Positions 32,201-43,745 are shown, counted from the stretch's first letter. The stretch is DNA of 64,000 bases from Gonocerus acuteangulatus (GCA_946811695.1 OX328125.1:111747467-111811466), one strand, 5' to 3'. The notes: generated from the sequence alone by a model not told the origin. Numbers and translations are program-made.

Positions 32201-34048
32201 ATGAACCTCCTTGGAGTGCTTTGGCTGCTGCTCGTCGCCAAGATTGTGGCCGGGCAAATATCGATCCTTGATGAGATCCAGAAACTTTATCTACAGCAAG
32301 GAATTCCATTCCGCGAGAACTCCTTCTTGGAGAACTTGCCGATTTTACCGGAGTACGACTTCGTGGTGGTTGGATCTGGACCCGCTGGTTCCGTCGTTGC
32401 CAACAGACTCTCCGAAGTGGCACAGTGGAAGGTCCTTCTAATAGAAGCCGGCATGGAGGGTAACATATACAACGACATTCCGTTCGTAAACCCAATGACA
32501 GTTCTGGGGAACTTCTCCAAGTTCTATGAAGTAGAGAAGACTAAGAACGCCTGCACAGGCCTCATAAGACAGCAATGCAATTGGCCTGCTGGAGAAGCGG
32601 TAGGCGGTGGATCGGTGATCAACGGCATGATGTACACTCGAGGGCTTCCATCCGACTACGACGATTGGTCCAAGATGGGAAACCCCGGATGGTCCTATGG
32701 TGAAATGTTGCCTTACTTCCTCAAGGTTGAGAACATGTCTCTTCCTCATTTGGCAGACTCGAAATATCATTCCACTAAAGGGAACCTTCAGATTGAGTAT
32801 CCTTATGCAACCAGATTGACGGAACGATTTCTAAAAGCAGGAAAAGAATTGGGTTATAACATTATAGACTACAACCACCCAAAGACATTGGTGGGCTTCT
32901 CAAGAACGCAGGTGTCCATGAAGTCAGGGAAAAGACTGAGTGCAGCTTCTGCCTACTTGATGCCGATCAAGTCGAGGACAAACCTTCATATGGTGAAAGG
33001 GACTTCGGTCATGAAGGTCATAATAGATCCCAAGACCAGGAAGGCTTTAGGAGTCACGTTCAGAAGGAAAGGGAAGGAGCGTCAGGTACGAGTCAGGAAC
33101 GAAGTCATCCTGTCTGCTGGATCGTTCAACTCGCCCAAGTTGTTGATGTTGTCGGGGATTGGGCACAGAGATCATTTGGAGGAGTTGAAAATACCAGTCG
33201 TCAATGACCTACCTGTTGGAGACAACTTGTACGAGCACCTCGGCTGTCCCATTGTCAACTTCCTGATAAACAGTTCGGAAAGCTTCACCTTCCAGAAAGT
33301 CTTGATGAATTCTCCAGTCTCATTCATACAGTGGCTTTCTGGAAGAGGTGGACCGTTTTCCAGCAATGGCGCTGAAGCTCTGGGCTATATCCAAACACCT
33401 CTCTCTACCAGCAACAAACCTGATGTCGAATTGATTTTCATTCCTATTTCTCCTGCAGCAGATGGCGGAATAGTGTTTAGAAGAACTCTAGGTGTGTCGA
33501 ATGAAATGTACGACAAGGTCTGGAGAAGGATAAACTTCAAGGAAGGATTCACCATCAGCCCGATGGCCATGTACCCAAGAAGCAAAGGAACTGTAAGGCT
33601 GCGTAGCAAGCATTTCACAGATCCGCCCATCATTGACGGCAACTTCTTCTCTGATCCACATGACGTCAAGACTATTGTCGAAGGAATCAAGGTGGCGATC
33701 AAGCTCGCTCAGACCAAGCCCTTCAGAGAAATAGGTACAACTCTCTTCTCAGTCCCGATTCCTAATTGCCAAAAATTCGAGTTCAACTCGGACGAATACT
33801 GGGACTGCGCAGTGAGAGCGATCCCCATCCAGTTCCATCATCAAAGTGGCACTTGTCGGATGGGTCCAGACCCTAGGTCTTCGGTAGTCGATCCCAGATT
33901 GAGGGTCCATGGAGTGAAGGGTCTTAGGGTGGCTGATGCTTCCATCATGCCACGAATGCCTGGACCGCATACCATGGCCCCTGCTTATGCCATCGGGGAG
34001 AAGGCTGCTGATCTCATTAAACAGGACTGGGGAATCTGGTCTTCTTGA
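32201..34048 (+). CDS. secreted GMC oxidoreductase (glucose dehydrogenase-like)
   Basis: Complete 615-residue frame. GMC enzymes are FAD flavoproteins that oxidise alcohols, sugars or related carbinols; insect members include glucose dehydrogenase. An N-terminal hydrophobic stretch (LLGVLWLLLVAKIVAG) looks like a signal peptide, so it is probably secreted. The FAD-binding GSGPAG is at 58-63, the first GMC signature (WPAGEAVGGGSVINGMMYTR) at 128-147, the second (GSFNSPKLLMLSGIG) at 307-321. Catalytic-type H547 lies in HHQSGTCRMG and the partner in PGPHTMAPAY is H590, where most insect paralogues, as I recall the family, have Asn. Length fits the family (about 600-630). No introns in the coding part. 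The start is chosen because it follows the acceptor directly and precedes the signal peptide. The closest relative is the partial gene at 62180; roughly two-thirds identical by eye in the N-terminal third. The substrate cannot be inferred. Confidence 0.93.
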   Translation: MNLLGVLWLLLVAKIVAGQISILDEIQKLYLQQGIPFRENSFLENLPILPEYDFVVVGSGPAGSVVANRLSEVAQWKVLLIEAGMEGNIYNDIPFVNPMTVLGNFSKFYEVEKTKNACTGLIRQQCNWPAGEAVGGGSVINGMMYTRGLPSDYDDWSKMGNPGWSYGEMLPYFLKVENMSLPHLADSKYHSTKGNLQIEYPYATRLTERFLKAGKELGYNIIDYNHPKTLVGFSRTQVSMKSGKRLSAASAYLMPIKSRTNLHMVKGTSVMKVIIDPKTRKALGVTFRRKGKERQVRVRNEVILSAGSFNSPKLLMLSGIGHRDHLEELKIPVVNDLPVGDNLYEHLGCPIVNFLINSSESFTFQKVLMNSPVSFIQWLSGRGGPFSSNGAEALGYIQTPLSTSNKPDVELIFIPISPAADGGIVFRRTLGVSNEMYDKVWRRINFKEGFTISPMAMYPRSKGTVRLRSKHFTDPPIIDGNFFSDPHDVKTIVEGIKVAIKLAQTKPFREIGTTLFSVPIPNCQKFEFNSDEYWDCAVRAIPIQFHHQSGTCRMGPDPRSSVVDPRLRVHGVKGLRVADASIMPRMPGPHTMAPAYAIGEKAADLIKQDWGIWSS

Positions 34049-34153
34049 ATGGTACTCACTACTATCCTCTCCAGCAAGACGGTAGATTTCACATGTTAAT
34101 AGAACAAAAAAACAAACCGCCCCAAAGGAGCTGCTCAGCGGGGTAATCATAAC

Positions 34154-34159
34154 AATAAA
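34154..34159 (+). terminator. polyadenylation signal AATAAA
   Basis: Canonical AATAAA about 105 bp after the stop of the GMC gene, in an otherwise short 3'UTR. Confidence 0.6.
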
Positions 34160-34214
34160 TATAAAGTTTTGCTCTTTTAAGTTTTACACACCGAGCTGAC
34201 TTAAATGTCTAAAG

Positions 34215-34565
34215 TTTCTACTCTTCTATGATCTGGTAAGGAGACGAGATTAACTTGTCAGAGAGCACTGTACTAATATTGCTGGAGGGCCTGAGTTCAA
34301 ATCCTGTGCGCACTAAAGAATTTATCTTCGAGCTTCATGAGCGTCACTCATGGGTTAGATTCAACCACCCTGACCGTCCCTAGGCTAAACCAGCCTTTCA
34401 TTAATTTAATAAATGTCTATCTGCAAAGGGGAAAATTAGGCGTCCGGAGCATAGTACTGACCACATTACGTATTGAGCGTGCCGAATAGTCAAGAATGAG
34501 ATACCTCTTACAGTATCTGCCCCTCATGGCCTGTTACTGGCCTGAGACTATTTTGTTCCCCCTTG
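34215..34565 (+). mobile_element. SINE-like repeat (family C)
   Basis: A tRNA-like head with a weak box B (GAGTTCAAATCC) is followed by GACCGTCCCTAGGCTAAACC, AGCCTTTCATTAATTTAATA and CATGGCCTGTTACTGG. The same body recurs at 47375-47515. Confidence 0.55.
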
Positions 34566-35005
34566 ATCTGGTATAGCTAACACGAGGCCTAGGTACTTCC
34601 AGAAAGTATTTCAATCCTTTTCTAAATTATTAATTCATATTAGATGGCCAATGAAATTACTGGGTATAGATATTTTTCATGAGTTACTCTCCATATTTTA
34701 GCAAAAAATATCGGGAGAACGATAAAAATGTCAGTTCATAAGCCAATGAAAGAAAAGACAAACTTTTTCAGTAGTAATATCATTCAAAATAACTTTCCTT
34801 AGCTTCAAAGGAACTCTTTGGGTTTGAATCCATAAATTTGAGAAAATTAAAATTTGGCTTCGTTTTCATTTTAGAATATTAAAGTGTTCAGTGTGTCAAA
34901 CTCTCTGAAAAATTATAAATCTCTATTTTTAGATTAAGTAATTTGTTTCATTCTGCGAGATTGTTGACCATCAAGCTTGCAAAGGTGAAGATTGTTTGGG
35001 ATCAG
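34566..35005. other. no gene recognised
   Basis: AT-rich sequence without recognisable features. Confidence 0.35.
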
Positions 35006-35009
35006 ACAA

Positions 35010-35250
35010 GAGAGTTAATAAAACTACATTTTTAAATTATTTATATTTGCCAGTATTCTGGCTTGAGTTTCAAACCTCTGTCATGAGGTGGGGAGGAACT
35101 GATCTGTAAAGAGATGTTGCGACTCCCATGCCGATCTGTTCTTTCTGAAGACTTGAAACTCAAGCCAAAAAATTAGCAAATATATCTCATTTTTATATAC
35201 AAGCTATATTTCTATTAACTCTCATGACCGAACTCTGACAACCTCCATCT
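35010..35250. mobile_element. degenerate hammerhead element, inverted pair
   Basis: 35010-35095 (minus, GTTAATAAAACTACATTTT..) and 35150-35250 (plus, ACTTGAAACTCAAGCC.., CATGACCGAACTCTGACAAC) are inverse relics of the family at 27110 and 45520. The catalytic core is destroyed in both. Confidence 0.5.
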
Positions 35251-35529
35251 TGGAAAGATATTACCGAAAATTGGGGAGTAAATATTACAAAGAAATATAT
35301 ATACAAACATATAAGCGATTTGAAACTCCTAGAGTTTTGGTATAAATATGTGGAACATTGAGGACAACGTCAGACTCCTGTTATATTGTTAGGAAATGAA
35401 AGGTTTCAGCTTCTTTAAGGCTGAATTCTTGTCAATCTTAATTATTTTATGAGAAGGTAGAATTGGTCAGGCTTTGATCGTGTTATCTTAATAAAACTTC
35501 CTTTTTGTATAATAAAATGAATTTTATTT

Positions 35530-35585
35530 TTTAACAACATTTCGGCCTTAAATTCAAGCCTTCATCAGGGCTGCAAAACAAGCAG
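35530..35585 (-). ncRNA. decayed hammerhead ribozyme-like motif
   Basis: Minus strand: CUGAUGA and GAAA intact. Stem II (GGCUUG/AAGGCC) has mismatches and the stem III/cleavage segment is UGUU instead of CGUC. Confidence 0.45.
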
Positions 35586-35733
35586 GACAGTGTTAATACT
35601 AAAATATATACAAAAAACATGACAAGAACATGGAAGAGGGTGAGTTATACATTTTGTAAGTTTGTGTTATACCTAGAGCTTAAATTAGTGGTAGATTAAT
35701 ACAGATTTAACACTTAAATGGGTAACATAGAAG

Positions 35734-36254
35734 CAGAGATGGGCATAATTTTATTTATAAATAAAAATACGAATTTATTTATTTATTAAAAAAAAAAACA
35801 AAAAAAAAACAAAAAAAAAAAACACCTTCAATAACTTTCGTAATATCAACTTAATACGAATGAATTCATGATTTATTTGCGAATTTTATTGTGAATAAAT
35901 TTTTATTCACAAATTATTATGTGAATAAATTTTTATTCGTATATTTTAATGTGATTTTTTTTTGTAATCACTTGATTTTTTGTAAATATTCACATTTTTT
36001 GTGATTATTTACAATTTTTTCTGTGAATTTATTTTTATTCGCAGAAAAATTTGCGAATAAAATTTTATTTGTATTTTTATATTTAATATATGTGAATATA
36101 CATAAATTCGTATTCACACTTATGAATACGAATTTATTTATATTCGTTTTCACAAATATATGAAGTACAAATTTATTTATATTCGTATTCACAAATATAT
36201 GAAGTATGAATAAATTCATATTTTTATTTATAAATAAAATTATGCCCATCTCTG
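35734..36254. mobile_element. hAT MITE, 521 bp
   Basis: Termini CAGAGATGGGCATAATTTTA in perfect inversion for about 35 bp. The 8 bp target duplication catagaag lies at 35726-35733 and 36255-36262. Interior is a simple AT-rich drift of GAATAAATTTTTATTCG words. Confidence 0.9.
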
Positions 36255-36516
36255 CATAGAAGCAGATTAATAAGTACAGTAAGAAAATAGGCTGTCCAAT
36301 GAGAAGAAGGATAACTACGCCTCGTGGATGTGTAGGCATTGTTCCCATGTACTTATTTATTTTACATCTGTTTCTATGTTACTCATTTAAGTTTTAAATC
36401 TGTATTAATCTACCTCTAATTTATGATCAAGCTACAACACACACTTACCAAATGTATCATTCACCCTCATCTATGTATAGGTAATATTTTTCAGTTTTTG
36501 TCATGTCTTTTGCATA

Positions 36517-37835
36517 TACATGGTATAAGGAAAGTGGTGACAAATCCTTCAGGAGGGTATGTATAGTAGTCACCAAATGGAACACAAATGGTACTTTGGG
36601 CTGAGGGTCAATTCCCATCAGGGAGGGAGGAAACTTAAATTTTGTGTTTTTTTAGGTCAACCAAGTTTTTTGTTGAATAGAAAGCAATAACTAAATAACT
36701 GTTTAAGATATGTAATTCCCAATTGTAGCTTTGCAAACTAGACAAAATTTACTTGAAGAACAAGTAGACTTTGTCAGTTACAAAACCAGTGAAAGGGGGC
36801 TTAAACGCTGTTTAAATTTACAAACTTCTTTTTTTTGGGGGGGGGGTAAACTATGTGTTATTTCCATTTATTTTTGTCAATTTCTTGTAAACTGCAGATT
36901 CCCCACTTTTAGAAAAGTTTCTTCATAAGCTTTAAGAACATAATAAATTAAAAGGGCTCTTATTATTTGGTATAGGTATACTGAAATGAACTATTTATCA
37001 ATAAAATACACATTTTATTTACACAGAATTGAAAATAAATTTTAATTAAACAAAATATTTTCTTTTATACAAAAATAATAAAATAAATTCTTTTACACAA
37101 TAATAATAAAATAAATTGTTGGTTATCGATAATTTTCAATATGCCCTCTACCCTAGGCAAGACATTCTCTCACCAGTACAAGCAGAGAATCGGCTGCTGC
37201 AGGCACCTCTGCCTCATTAATGTTAATTTCAATAACTTTTAAGACTATTCTCTTAATCAGCTGGTCCCTAGTGTCAATGGCTTCAGAATAAACCATTGTC
37301 TTCAATTTCCCGCAGACATAAAAATCAAGAGGTGTGAGGTCCGGACTTCTCCACTTTCCCCAAAAAGCCTATTGAGGAATGTGGTTACTCCTTAGCCACT
37401 GTACACAGGGCAGCCATCCATCTGGAACCAACTACCTTACCGTCGACTTAAGGGAATATCTTCAAGCAGTTTGTGAAGGTCGTTTTGCAAAAGCTGTAAA
37501 AACATAGTTGCTTTCGTTAAAACTAAAGAAGGTTGTAAATTTAAACTGCGTTTTAGGCCCCTTTCATTGGTTTTACAATTGACAAAGTCTACATGTTCTT
37601 CAAGCAAATTTTGTCTAGTTTACGACGCTGCAATTGGAAATCACATATCTTAAACATTTATTTAGTTATTGCTTTCCATTCAACAAAAAACGTGGTTAAC
37701 CTAAAAAAACACAAAATTTAAATTTCCTCCTTCCCTGTTGGGAATTGACCCTTAGCCCAAAGGACCATTTGTGTTCCATTTGGTGTCTACTATCACCTCC
37801 TGAAGTATTCATCACTAATTACGTTACACCCTGTA
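36517..37835 (-). mobile_element. mariner-like DNA transposon with ~290 bp terminal inverted repeats
   Basis: The right end read inward begins TATACAGGGTGTAACG, the left TATACATGGTATAAGG. The arms share CTTCAGGAGG, GGAACACAAATGG, AGACAAAATTT and other blocks through about 36822 and 37540. A TA target fits. The middle holds a dead transposase. Confidence 0.75.
37140..37440 (-). pseudogene. DDE transposase C-terminal remnant (mariner/Tc-like)
   Basis: Minus strand: WFQMDGCPVYSG, a stop, then VTTFLNRLFG and, in another frame, WRSPDLTPLDFYVCGKLKTM and IDTRDQLIKRIVLKVIEI. FQ-DG and SPDLTPLDF are the second and third catalytic-acid regions of this arthropod transposase family. Frameshift and stop codon; the N-terminal half is gone. 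Confidence 0.7.
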
Positions 37836-37861
37836 TATTAGTAACTCTGTTCTCCTTGTTT

Positions 37862-37910
37862 TCCAGCCCTGAAGAAGGCTAGAAAATAAAGTGGAAATGT
37901 TGGCAACTCA
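37862..37910 (+). ncRNA. decayed hammerhead ribozyme-like motif
   Basis: CUGAAGA at 37869-37875 and GAAA at 37894-37897 remain. Stem II is no longer paired well and the cleavage segment is UGUU. Confidence 0.3.
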
Positions 37911-38010
37911 TTTTTTTATTACACAAATATATTTTTATCAAGATACCACGACCGAACCCTGACAAATCCTACCTTCGCATCACGAACAGGCAATGACCTC
38001 CTCTCAATGT

Positions 38011-38655
38011 AATACTCATTAAATGTGTGTTAGAATTTGAAAAGAAGAAAGTTCGGTACTCTTCTGTTCTTGTCCCACCAGTAAACAGAAAGACCATGCA
38101 AAACAGAACTAATTGTTTAGCAAATACTAGGAAAATGCTACCAACATCAAAATTTATACTTACCACATAACTTGTACAAATTACTTACAGACAGCAGTCG
38201 ATATATGACAATTCTTACACATCATACAATGATTAACATCTACATAAAAATTTAACAGCTTGTTTCAAGGCAATTAGTTTCAATGTTTTATTAATTGTAA
38301 ATATTAACTTATTTCTAGTATTTCTAATATATTTATTATTTTTATAAATAAAATGAATAATTAACAAAAATATATTTCTACACAAGGATGCAGAATTGTA
38401 ACGGTAGACCTACAGTTAAATAATAATATTGAGTATTAATAATTGGAAACAATAGCTAGAGTTGTGGTATTTATTTAATTATCCAACTTCATGGATAACA
38501 AGCTTGTATTTTATTTAGCCTTACTACTGTAAACTGTGTTTATGTACTGGTTGTAAATAATAAGACATCGTTAGTTGAAAATAGAAATTATCCACAACCG
38601 AAACGAATAGGATTCGGAGTCACTAGTCATATGTATCTAATGTAAATATTTTATA
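38011..38655. other. no gene recognised
   Basis: AT-rich sequence. Confidence 0.35.
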
Positions 38656-38870
38656 GGAGGCCCGGTGGCCGTGAGTGTTAAGGTGTGAGCACTTAACACT
38701 CCGTGCCAAAGGTCGTGCGTTCGATTCCCACTGTGGGGTGGTAGCTTTTCTTTAGAAAAAAGAAAAGGCATCAGCCCTATCCTGGCTAGAAAAGGGTGGT
38801 AACCTATAGAGAACTCGTCCTAAAATTCTCAGTTAATAATAATGGACGTTAAAATTTAAATAAATAAATA
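38656..38870 (+). mobile_element. tRNA-derived SINE (family B)
   Basis: Head GGCCCGGTGGCCGTGAGTG (box A) and GTTCGATTCCC (box B, 38719-38729). Body CATCAGCCCTATCCTGGCTA. Tail GGACGTTAAAATTTAAATAA. Fragments at 3911-4005 and 46690-46755. Confidence 0.8.
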
Positions 38871-39490
38871 TTTTATAATAGGCCTTACTTTTTACTATTT
38901 TCTTCTATAAAAATCAACTTGAGATTGAAACAGATCAATCTTTTTTTTCTGTATTAACCCGTCTTTTGTTATTTAATTTTAATTTATAATCTAAATAATA
39001 TGCCTAGGTTTTTGTTGTTATATACATTGCATTATTTTATTTTTATTTTATAAAATATTGTTACATGTATTAATATTGTTAATAAATATCTTGTTGATTT
39101 TAATTTATTACTTTCCATAATAACATCTAAGGCATTTATATGAGAACTGCAGATGAATAAAGAGGGCAGATTACAAACATTATAGTCTTCTGGTAAGAGT
39201 TCAGGTAAAGAGGACAGAGTTCAATTTCTAGTGTCTCGTATCATCAAAGAAGATGTCAAGTCATTTTTCAAAAATTCTGGGTCCTCAAAAGCCATGTTAC
39301 TTCAGAAAGTGATAAAATTTGTTGCTTGACCCTTTGTGTGTGGGTGTGTTATATGATTTTTTTTTTTTCCATTGAATATTTACAATCCGTATACATATAA
39401 TACAATAAGTAAATACATATCTCCTAAGCTATACACATGGAAATACAGAGGGAAGAAGGCAGACACTCCCTAGGGCACTAATGATTATTT
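38871..39490. other. no gene recognised
   Basis: AT-rich sequence without recognised features. Confidence 0.35.
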
Positions 39491-39499
39491 ATTCAGATG

Positions 39500-39860
39500 T
39501 TATAGTTGGTCTCTTGGCCACTTTTTTTTCAGACGTCTTGGAGGATCAGAGGGGATCACATCTGTGGAAAGGGATTGAGCAAGGGGATTGCGATGAAAGG
39601 ATAGCTTCGAATGTAAAGCAAAGAAGCCTTTTTTAGCGAATTCACTGACAAAAGAAATTTCGAGGTCTTGGTGGATGATATTTTATTGTTGACCTAAAAG
39701 GGAGCATTAAGGATCCGACGAAGGACTTTGGACTGGAAGGTTTGGATTCGGTTTATGTTGGAAGGTTTTGCTCTACCCCATAGTTCAATGACGTAAGTCC
39801 AAATCGGTTGATTGCTCTTTTGGGTAATAACTCCATAACGTCCATACAATGTTGAATACA
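39500..39860 (-). pseudogene. Jockey-like LINE, C-terminal remnant
   Basis: The minus strand reads YVIELWGRAKPSNINRIQTF, QSKVLRRILNAPF, then FVSEFAKKGFFALHSKLSFH and PRRLKKKWPRDQL before a stop. This is the Jockey-type reverse transcriptase end; compare 24590-24860. One in-frame stop after NAPF. Confidence 0.75.
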
Positions 39861-40139
39861 CTGTTTCCCGTCAAGCAAGTAAGCCATCCTGCATATGGTT
39901 AGTACTTGGACCGGTAACTATATGCCTGGAGAGAAGCATATGCCATTGGCATTATACTCTGGGGGGCAAGCTGAAGATATATTGACTCTAATACCTTGAA
40001 AGTTCATACGCCTTAAAAAAATGTGTTAAGAGGTGAATTGGGTATCTGAACCCGCAGGGGCTGGTAATCTGTAGATGTCCTGCATTTGTAGTGTGCTTCA
40101 ACTGCTTTATATCTCCTTTCACAACTAATCTTATGGATT

Positions 40140-40230
40140 ATTATTTTTGTTTAAGGGCTGCTACCATGGCCATTATTGCCTGGCTATCTACGTACATGCT
40201 TCTATGCACCCACGGTGGAGCAGGAAATTT
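40140..40230 (-). pseudogene. possible RNase H-like fragment
   Basis: The minus strand reads RSMYVDSQAIMAMVAAL, reminiscent of the Y-DSQAA-AL block of retroelement RNase H. Nothing else of the domain is convincing. Confidence 0.25.
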
Positions 40231-41240
40231 TTTTAGCGAGCTTATTGCAATTATTAAGTTCTACAATCGTTATATCAAAAGCGACTTTTACTTATTTCAA
40301 ATATTTCATAATTTAGCCTTTAGGTATCCAATAATCCTACTACTGACAACAGGTTTTCCAAAGTACTATGGAAAACATATGAAGGGTAAGGTAAAAAGGG
40401 GCTAAGTCAAAAAAAAAAAAAAAAAATCAGTTAAACTTGATAGGAATACAATGTTATATAAAAATGGCAACGGTAAAAACGAGGCTTGTCCCTTTAAATA
40501 AGAAAAATAAAATTTACTCTGCAGGAAAAGAAAGGGCTAAGTCTGAGTAATACAGGAAAAGAAGGGGGCAAGTCAGCTATGATTGTAGTTGATGTTACAA
40601 AAAAAGGATTTCTTAGGGGCTTATTTACAAGTAGTTGTTGTTGTTTTTTTTTTTTTTTTCAGTTTTAATTCCAGTGTGGAAGACTAAATTTAAAGACTTC
40701 AGACATATTTCCAAATTTTGTGAAGAATATACCAAACAATATCTATCGTCATTGCTTCATCAGGAAAATTGAATCCAAAACACTGTATCCAACATGTATA
40801 TTGCTAATACATTTTGAATTGAATAATATATACAAGTAAACAAGCTTGTTTTTCTATAAAAACATTATTTATGTATTTATTTATTATTTAATAAGTAGTA
40901 GCAGCTAGGCGATTCAACTTTTAAAAAATACTAAATGAGCATGTATAAAATAATATAAAAATATCAAATTTGTTTCGTGTAAACTTGTCTAGAATGTATG
41001 GTGTTAGTATTGGTTTTGTTACAATGGTTTGTGCGTCTGGCAATAAGGTTTTAGTATTTGGTAGTGCAATGGCCGTAAGTTGGTAGTTAGTTGGTAGTGG
41101 TGGTATATATTTATTTTAATGAAATACATAACATCTTCTCTTATTTTCTCTTTTCTCTTATTTTCTCTATTTCTCTTTTCTCTCATATTTTCTCTTTTCT
41201 TTTCTCTCTTATGTCTTGTTGCCAATTTAGTCATAGAGGT
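40231..41240. other. no gene recognised
   Basis: AT-rich sequence with an A run at 40408 and a T run at 40645. 41130-41215 is a (TCTCTTTTCTCTTATT)-type pyrimidine-rich simple repeat. Confidence 0.4.
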
Positions 41241-41244
41241 CATG

Positions 41245-42640
41245 TTATAATTTGTCAAGTACGTTAGTCTTCTGCAGGTAGTTAAATATTTGTCCTATAT
41301 ATTGGCTCCTATCACCTAGTAGGTCTGTCATATTGTACGGTAAGTCATAGTTTTGTCTAAGTATACATTCTGTCAGGAGGTGTTTTATGGTCAGTGTTGA
41401 GTTACAATGTTCACATTTTTGTCTGCTCTGTCTCGTCATGAGGTGTAAGTGTGTCAGCCGTGAATGGCCGATTCTTAAGCGACATAATACAATTTTTTCT
41501 CTCCTATTGTTTCTTTTGCTTTAAGGCCATTCACCAACTGTTTGTTTTATTTCTCGGAGTTTATTCTCTGTCGTCATGTGCCAAGAGTGCTGCCAGTTTC
41601 CTGTAATTAACCTTGTGGCCTCAGCTTGCAAATCTTGTAGTGTATTATTGTGTATATAGTGATTGTTTTGTCCTGCTGACGTCCGTGCAAGTACGTCAGC
41701 TTTGGTGTTTTTTCCTAAGTCCTCGTGTCCTGGGAGCCAATATATAGTTATTACTTTAGTCGTCTGATGTATCCGTTCAAGTATATTTTTAATTATTGGA
41801 TTAGGATTGTATATGTCTCGTAGTCCGTATATTTAGCTAAGTGAGTCCGTGCAGATTGCTATTTTATGTTGTTCCACGTCCTGTATATTGTCCAAAGCGA
41901 GGGATAATGCATGCAGTTCTGCTGAATAGATACTTGCAGTGTTCGATAGTTTCATTTGTAGAGTATTTTTATCCATTACAGCAGCTGCGCCTACAACTTC
42001 CGCCGTCTTGGATCTGTCAGTATAGATGAATAACGTGTCTTTATTTTTATTGAGATATGATTTAAAAATGTGTTTGTATGTATGTGTAGAAATCGGATTA
42101 GATTTTTTGTATTTAGTCAGTCCCAGCTCTAGTTTTAAATTGTTTATAGTCCATGGTATAAAAGTGATGGGATGTTTGATTAAGAGCTGTGCTCCTATTA
42201 GGTCAGTGTCTTGAGTATATGTCGCACATCTTACCAACAGTGGGCGTTGTCTAAATGGCTGCATTTGATCTTTGCGTAATATGGCCTCATCGATTGATTG
42301 AGGAACGCACGCACTATTTAAATATTTAGTTTTCAAACTATATTTTAGACAATTCTGCATACGCCTGTACTCCAATGGAAGCTTCTGCATGTAGGCTAAC
42401 AGCTGGGCTGGATCTAAAAGCACCTGTAGCAATGAATAGACCTGTATTTTGGATGGAGTCTAGAATTTTAAGAGTGCTGGGCTTGGCAGATGTGTACGCT
42501 ACACTCCCGTAGTCCAGAAGAGACCTGGTATACGCTCGATAGAGTGTTAGCATTATACTTCTGTCTGCTCCCCACTTGGGGAGATGCTTAAAATCATCAA
42601 GAGATGCAAAGATTTCTTACATCTATCAACAAGATTCCTT
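41245..42640 (-). pseudogene. RNase H LINE, 5'-truncated and frameshifted
   Basis: Minus strand. Reverse transcriptase thumb (WGADRSIMLTLYRAYTRSLL, DYGSVAYTSA), then after a frame change RNase H (LFIYTDRSKTAEVVGAAAV, YSAELHALSLAL, IAICTDSLS), a stop, WLPGHED, and the C-terminal Cys/His region (CEHCNSTLTIKHLLTEC) ending at 41245. YTDRS in place of YTDGS is a further change. Same family as the fragments at 20040, 21205 and 49690. Dead by stops and frameshifts. Confidence 0.8.
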
Positions 42641-43029
42641 AGGTGAAATACAAACATTAAGTAAGTATATTAATATAGTGCAGACTTGCCTCCTTTTATC
42701 AGTTTTTGGTGCTCTTTTTACAAGTTCTTATATTTATAGGATAAAACAACAAAACTTTAAATTGAAAAGCTCCACTTATATTCTTAATATAAATATTCTC
42801 GATATATATATATGATTCAATGAAAAGAGTTTGTTGGCTATTGAGATTGTCATGAAGATGTACATAGTAAATATTACAAAAAAATACACTAATCTTGATC
42901 TGTCCTCGTTAAGACAGCGCACTACGGCCTTAAGACCTGTTGTATTGCTTGTTGCTGTCTCCCTACACATTGCTTCTACCTTCCAATAATCAAGAGGTCT
43001 CCTTTCCCTTGGGTCGAGGTTGGTATCCT
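42641..43029. other. no gene recognised
   Basis: AT-rich sequence between two oppositely oriented LINE remnants. Confidence 0.3.
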
Positions 43030-43236
43030 TTAACAAAGCAACCTAACCCAAATTGTGATGCCTGTAAAGCCCCCCAAAAAATCCAACACATCTTAGAGGA
43101 ATGCAGAAAATTCAAAACAAAATTTGAAACCTATAAAATACCCCGATCCACAAGACAAGCACTACAAGACTCATCCAATTCTATAGACAAAATGATCCTT
43201 CTATTAAAAGATATTGATCTTCTTAACAAGATATAA
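43030..43236 (+). pseudogene. LINE C-terminal fragment
   Basis: Reads PNCDACKAPQKIQHILEECR and then SIDKMILLLKDIDLLNKI before a stop. It is related to the C-terminus of the LINE at 17400 (LSIQHIFEEC .. VDKVLKFLKITGLNRLI). A poly(A) tract follows at 43691. Confidence 0.65.
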
Positions 43237-43690
43237 AAGCACCAAACTCTGTAATAGTAACTCCGTGAATCAGTATAAGGGTAAATAGAACCCTCGAAAG
43301 TTCTCATGTAAATATTTACTAAAATAATTGTAATATAAAATTATATGTATGTAATTTGTATTGTTAAAATATGTAATCTCTTTATTATTAATAAATAACA
43401 TTATTATAGTTTCTTTATTTATATTATGATACTATATCATTATACTTTTTTGCAATGGTATGTTAAAAAAAAAACCTGCTACGTAAAATAAAAAACATGC
43501 TATGTCAAATTTAAAAAAAAAAACGATAAGACAAAAATAAAATAAATAAATAAAAAATAAAATAAATACCTTAATAAATTTTAAAAAAAATTCATTTCAT
43601 TTCCTGATGTCATAAAACCCAAGTGATTAGATGAATTAATTGTAAACAGAGATATAGCTTACATATAGTTTAGTATAGTTACATGTGTAG
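43237..43690 (+). other. AT-rich sequence, possibly the 3'UTR of the preceding LINE
   Basis: It runs without a gene from the LINE stop to a 54 nt poly(A). Confidence 0.35.

Positions 43691-43744
<54 letters not shown>
43691..43744. repeat. poly(A) tract, 54 nt
   Basis: Uninterrupted A54; may be the tail of the LINE fragment 43030-43236. Confidence 0.9.

Positions 43745-43745
<1 letters not shown>

Larger units (their letters stand above)
35450..38010. mobile_element. hammerhead palindrome interrupted by two other transposons
   Basis: The minus arm 35450-35733 and the plus arm (36255-36516 continued at 37836-38010) are inverse copies: for example AACACTTAAATGGGTAACAT against ATGTTACTCATTTAAGTTTT, and the ACCGAACCCTGACAAATCCT end. 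The centre is occupied by a hAT MITE and the plus arm is split by a mariner-like element. Confidence 0.7.

Noticed and set aside
32166..34150. Minus-strand ORFs opposite the GMC gene
   Set aside because: Antisense shadows of a GC-richer coding exon with no recognisable product.
35968..36348. 126-codon minus ORF rich in Asn, Ile and Phe
   Set aside because: It is the AT-rich interior of the hAT MITE read by chance.
40735..40775. CUGAUGA on the minus strand (CTTCATCAGGAAAATTG)
   Set aside because: No paired stem II and no GAAA follow, so not a hammerhead.
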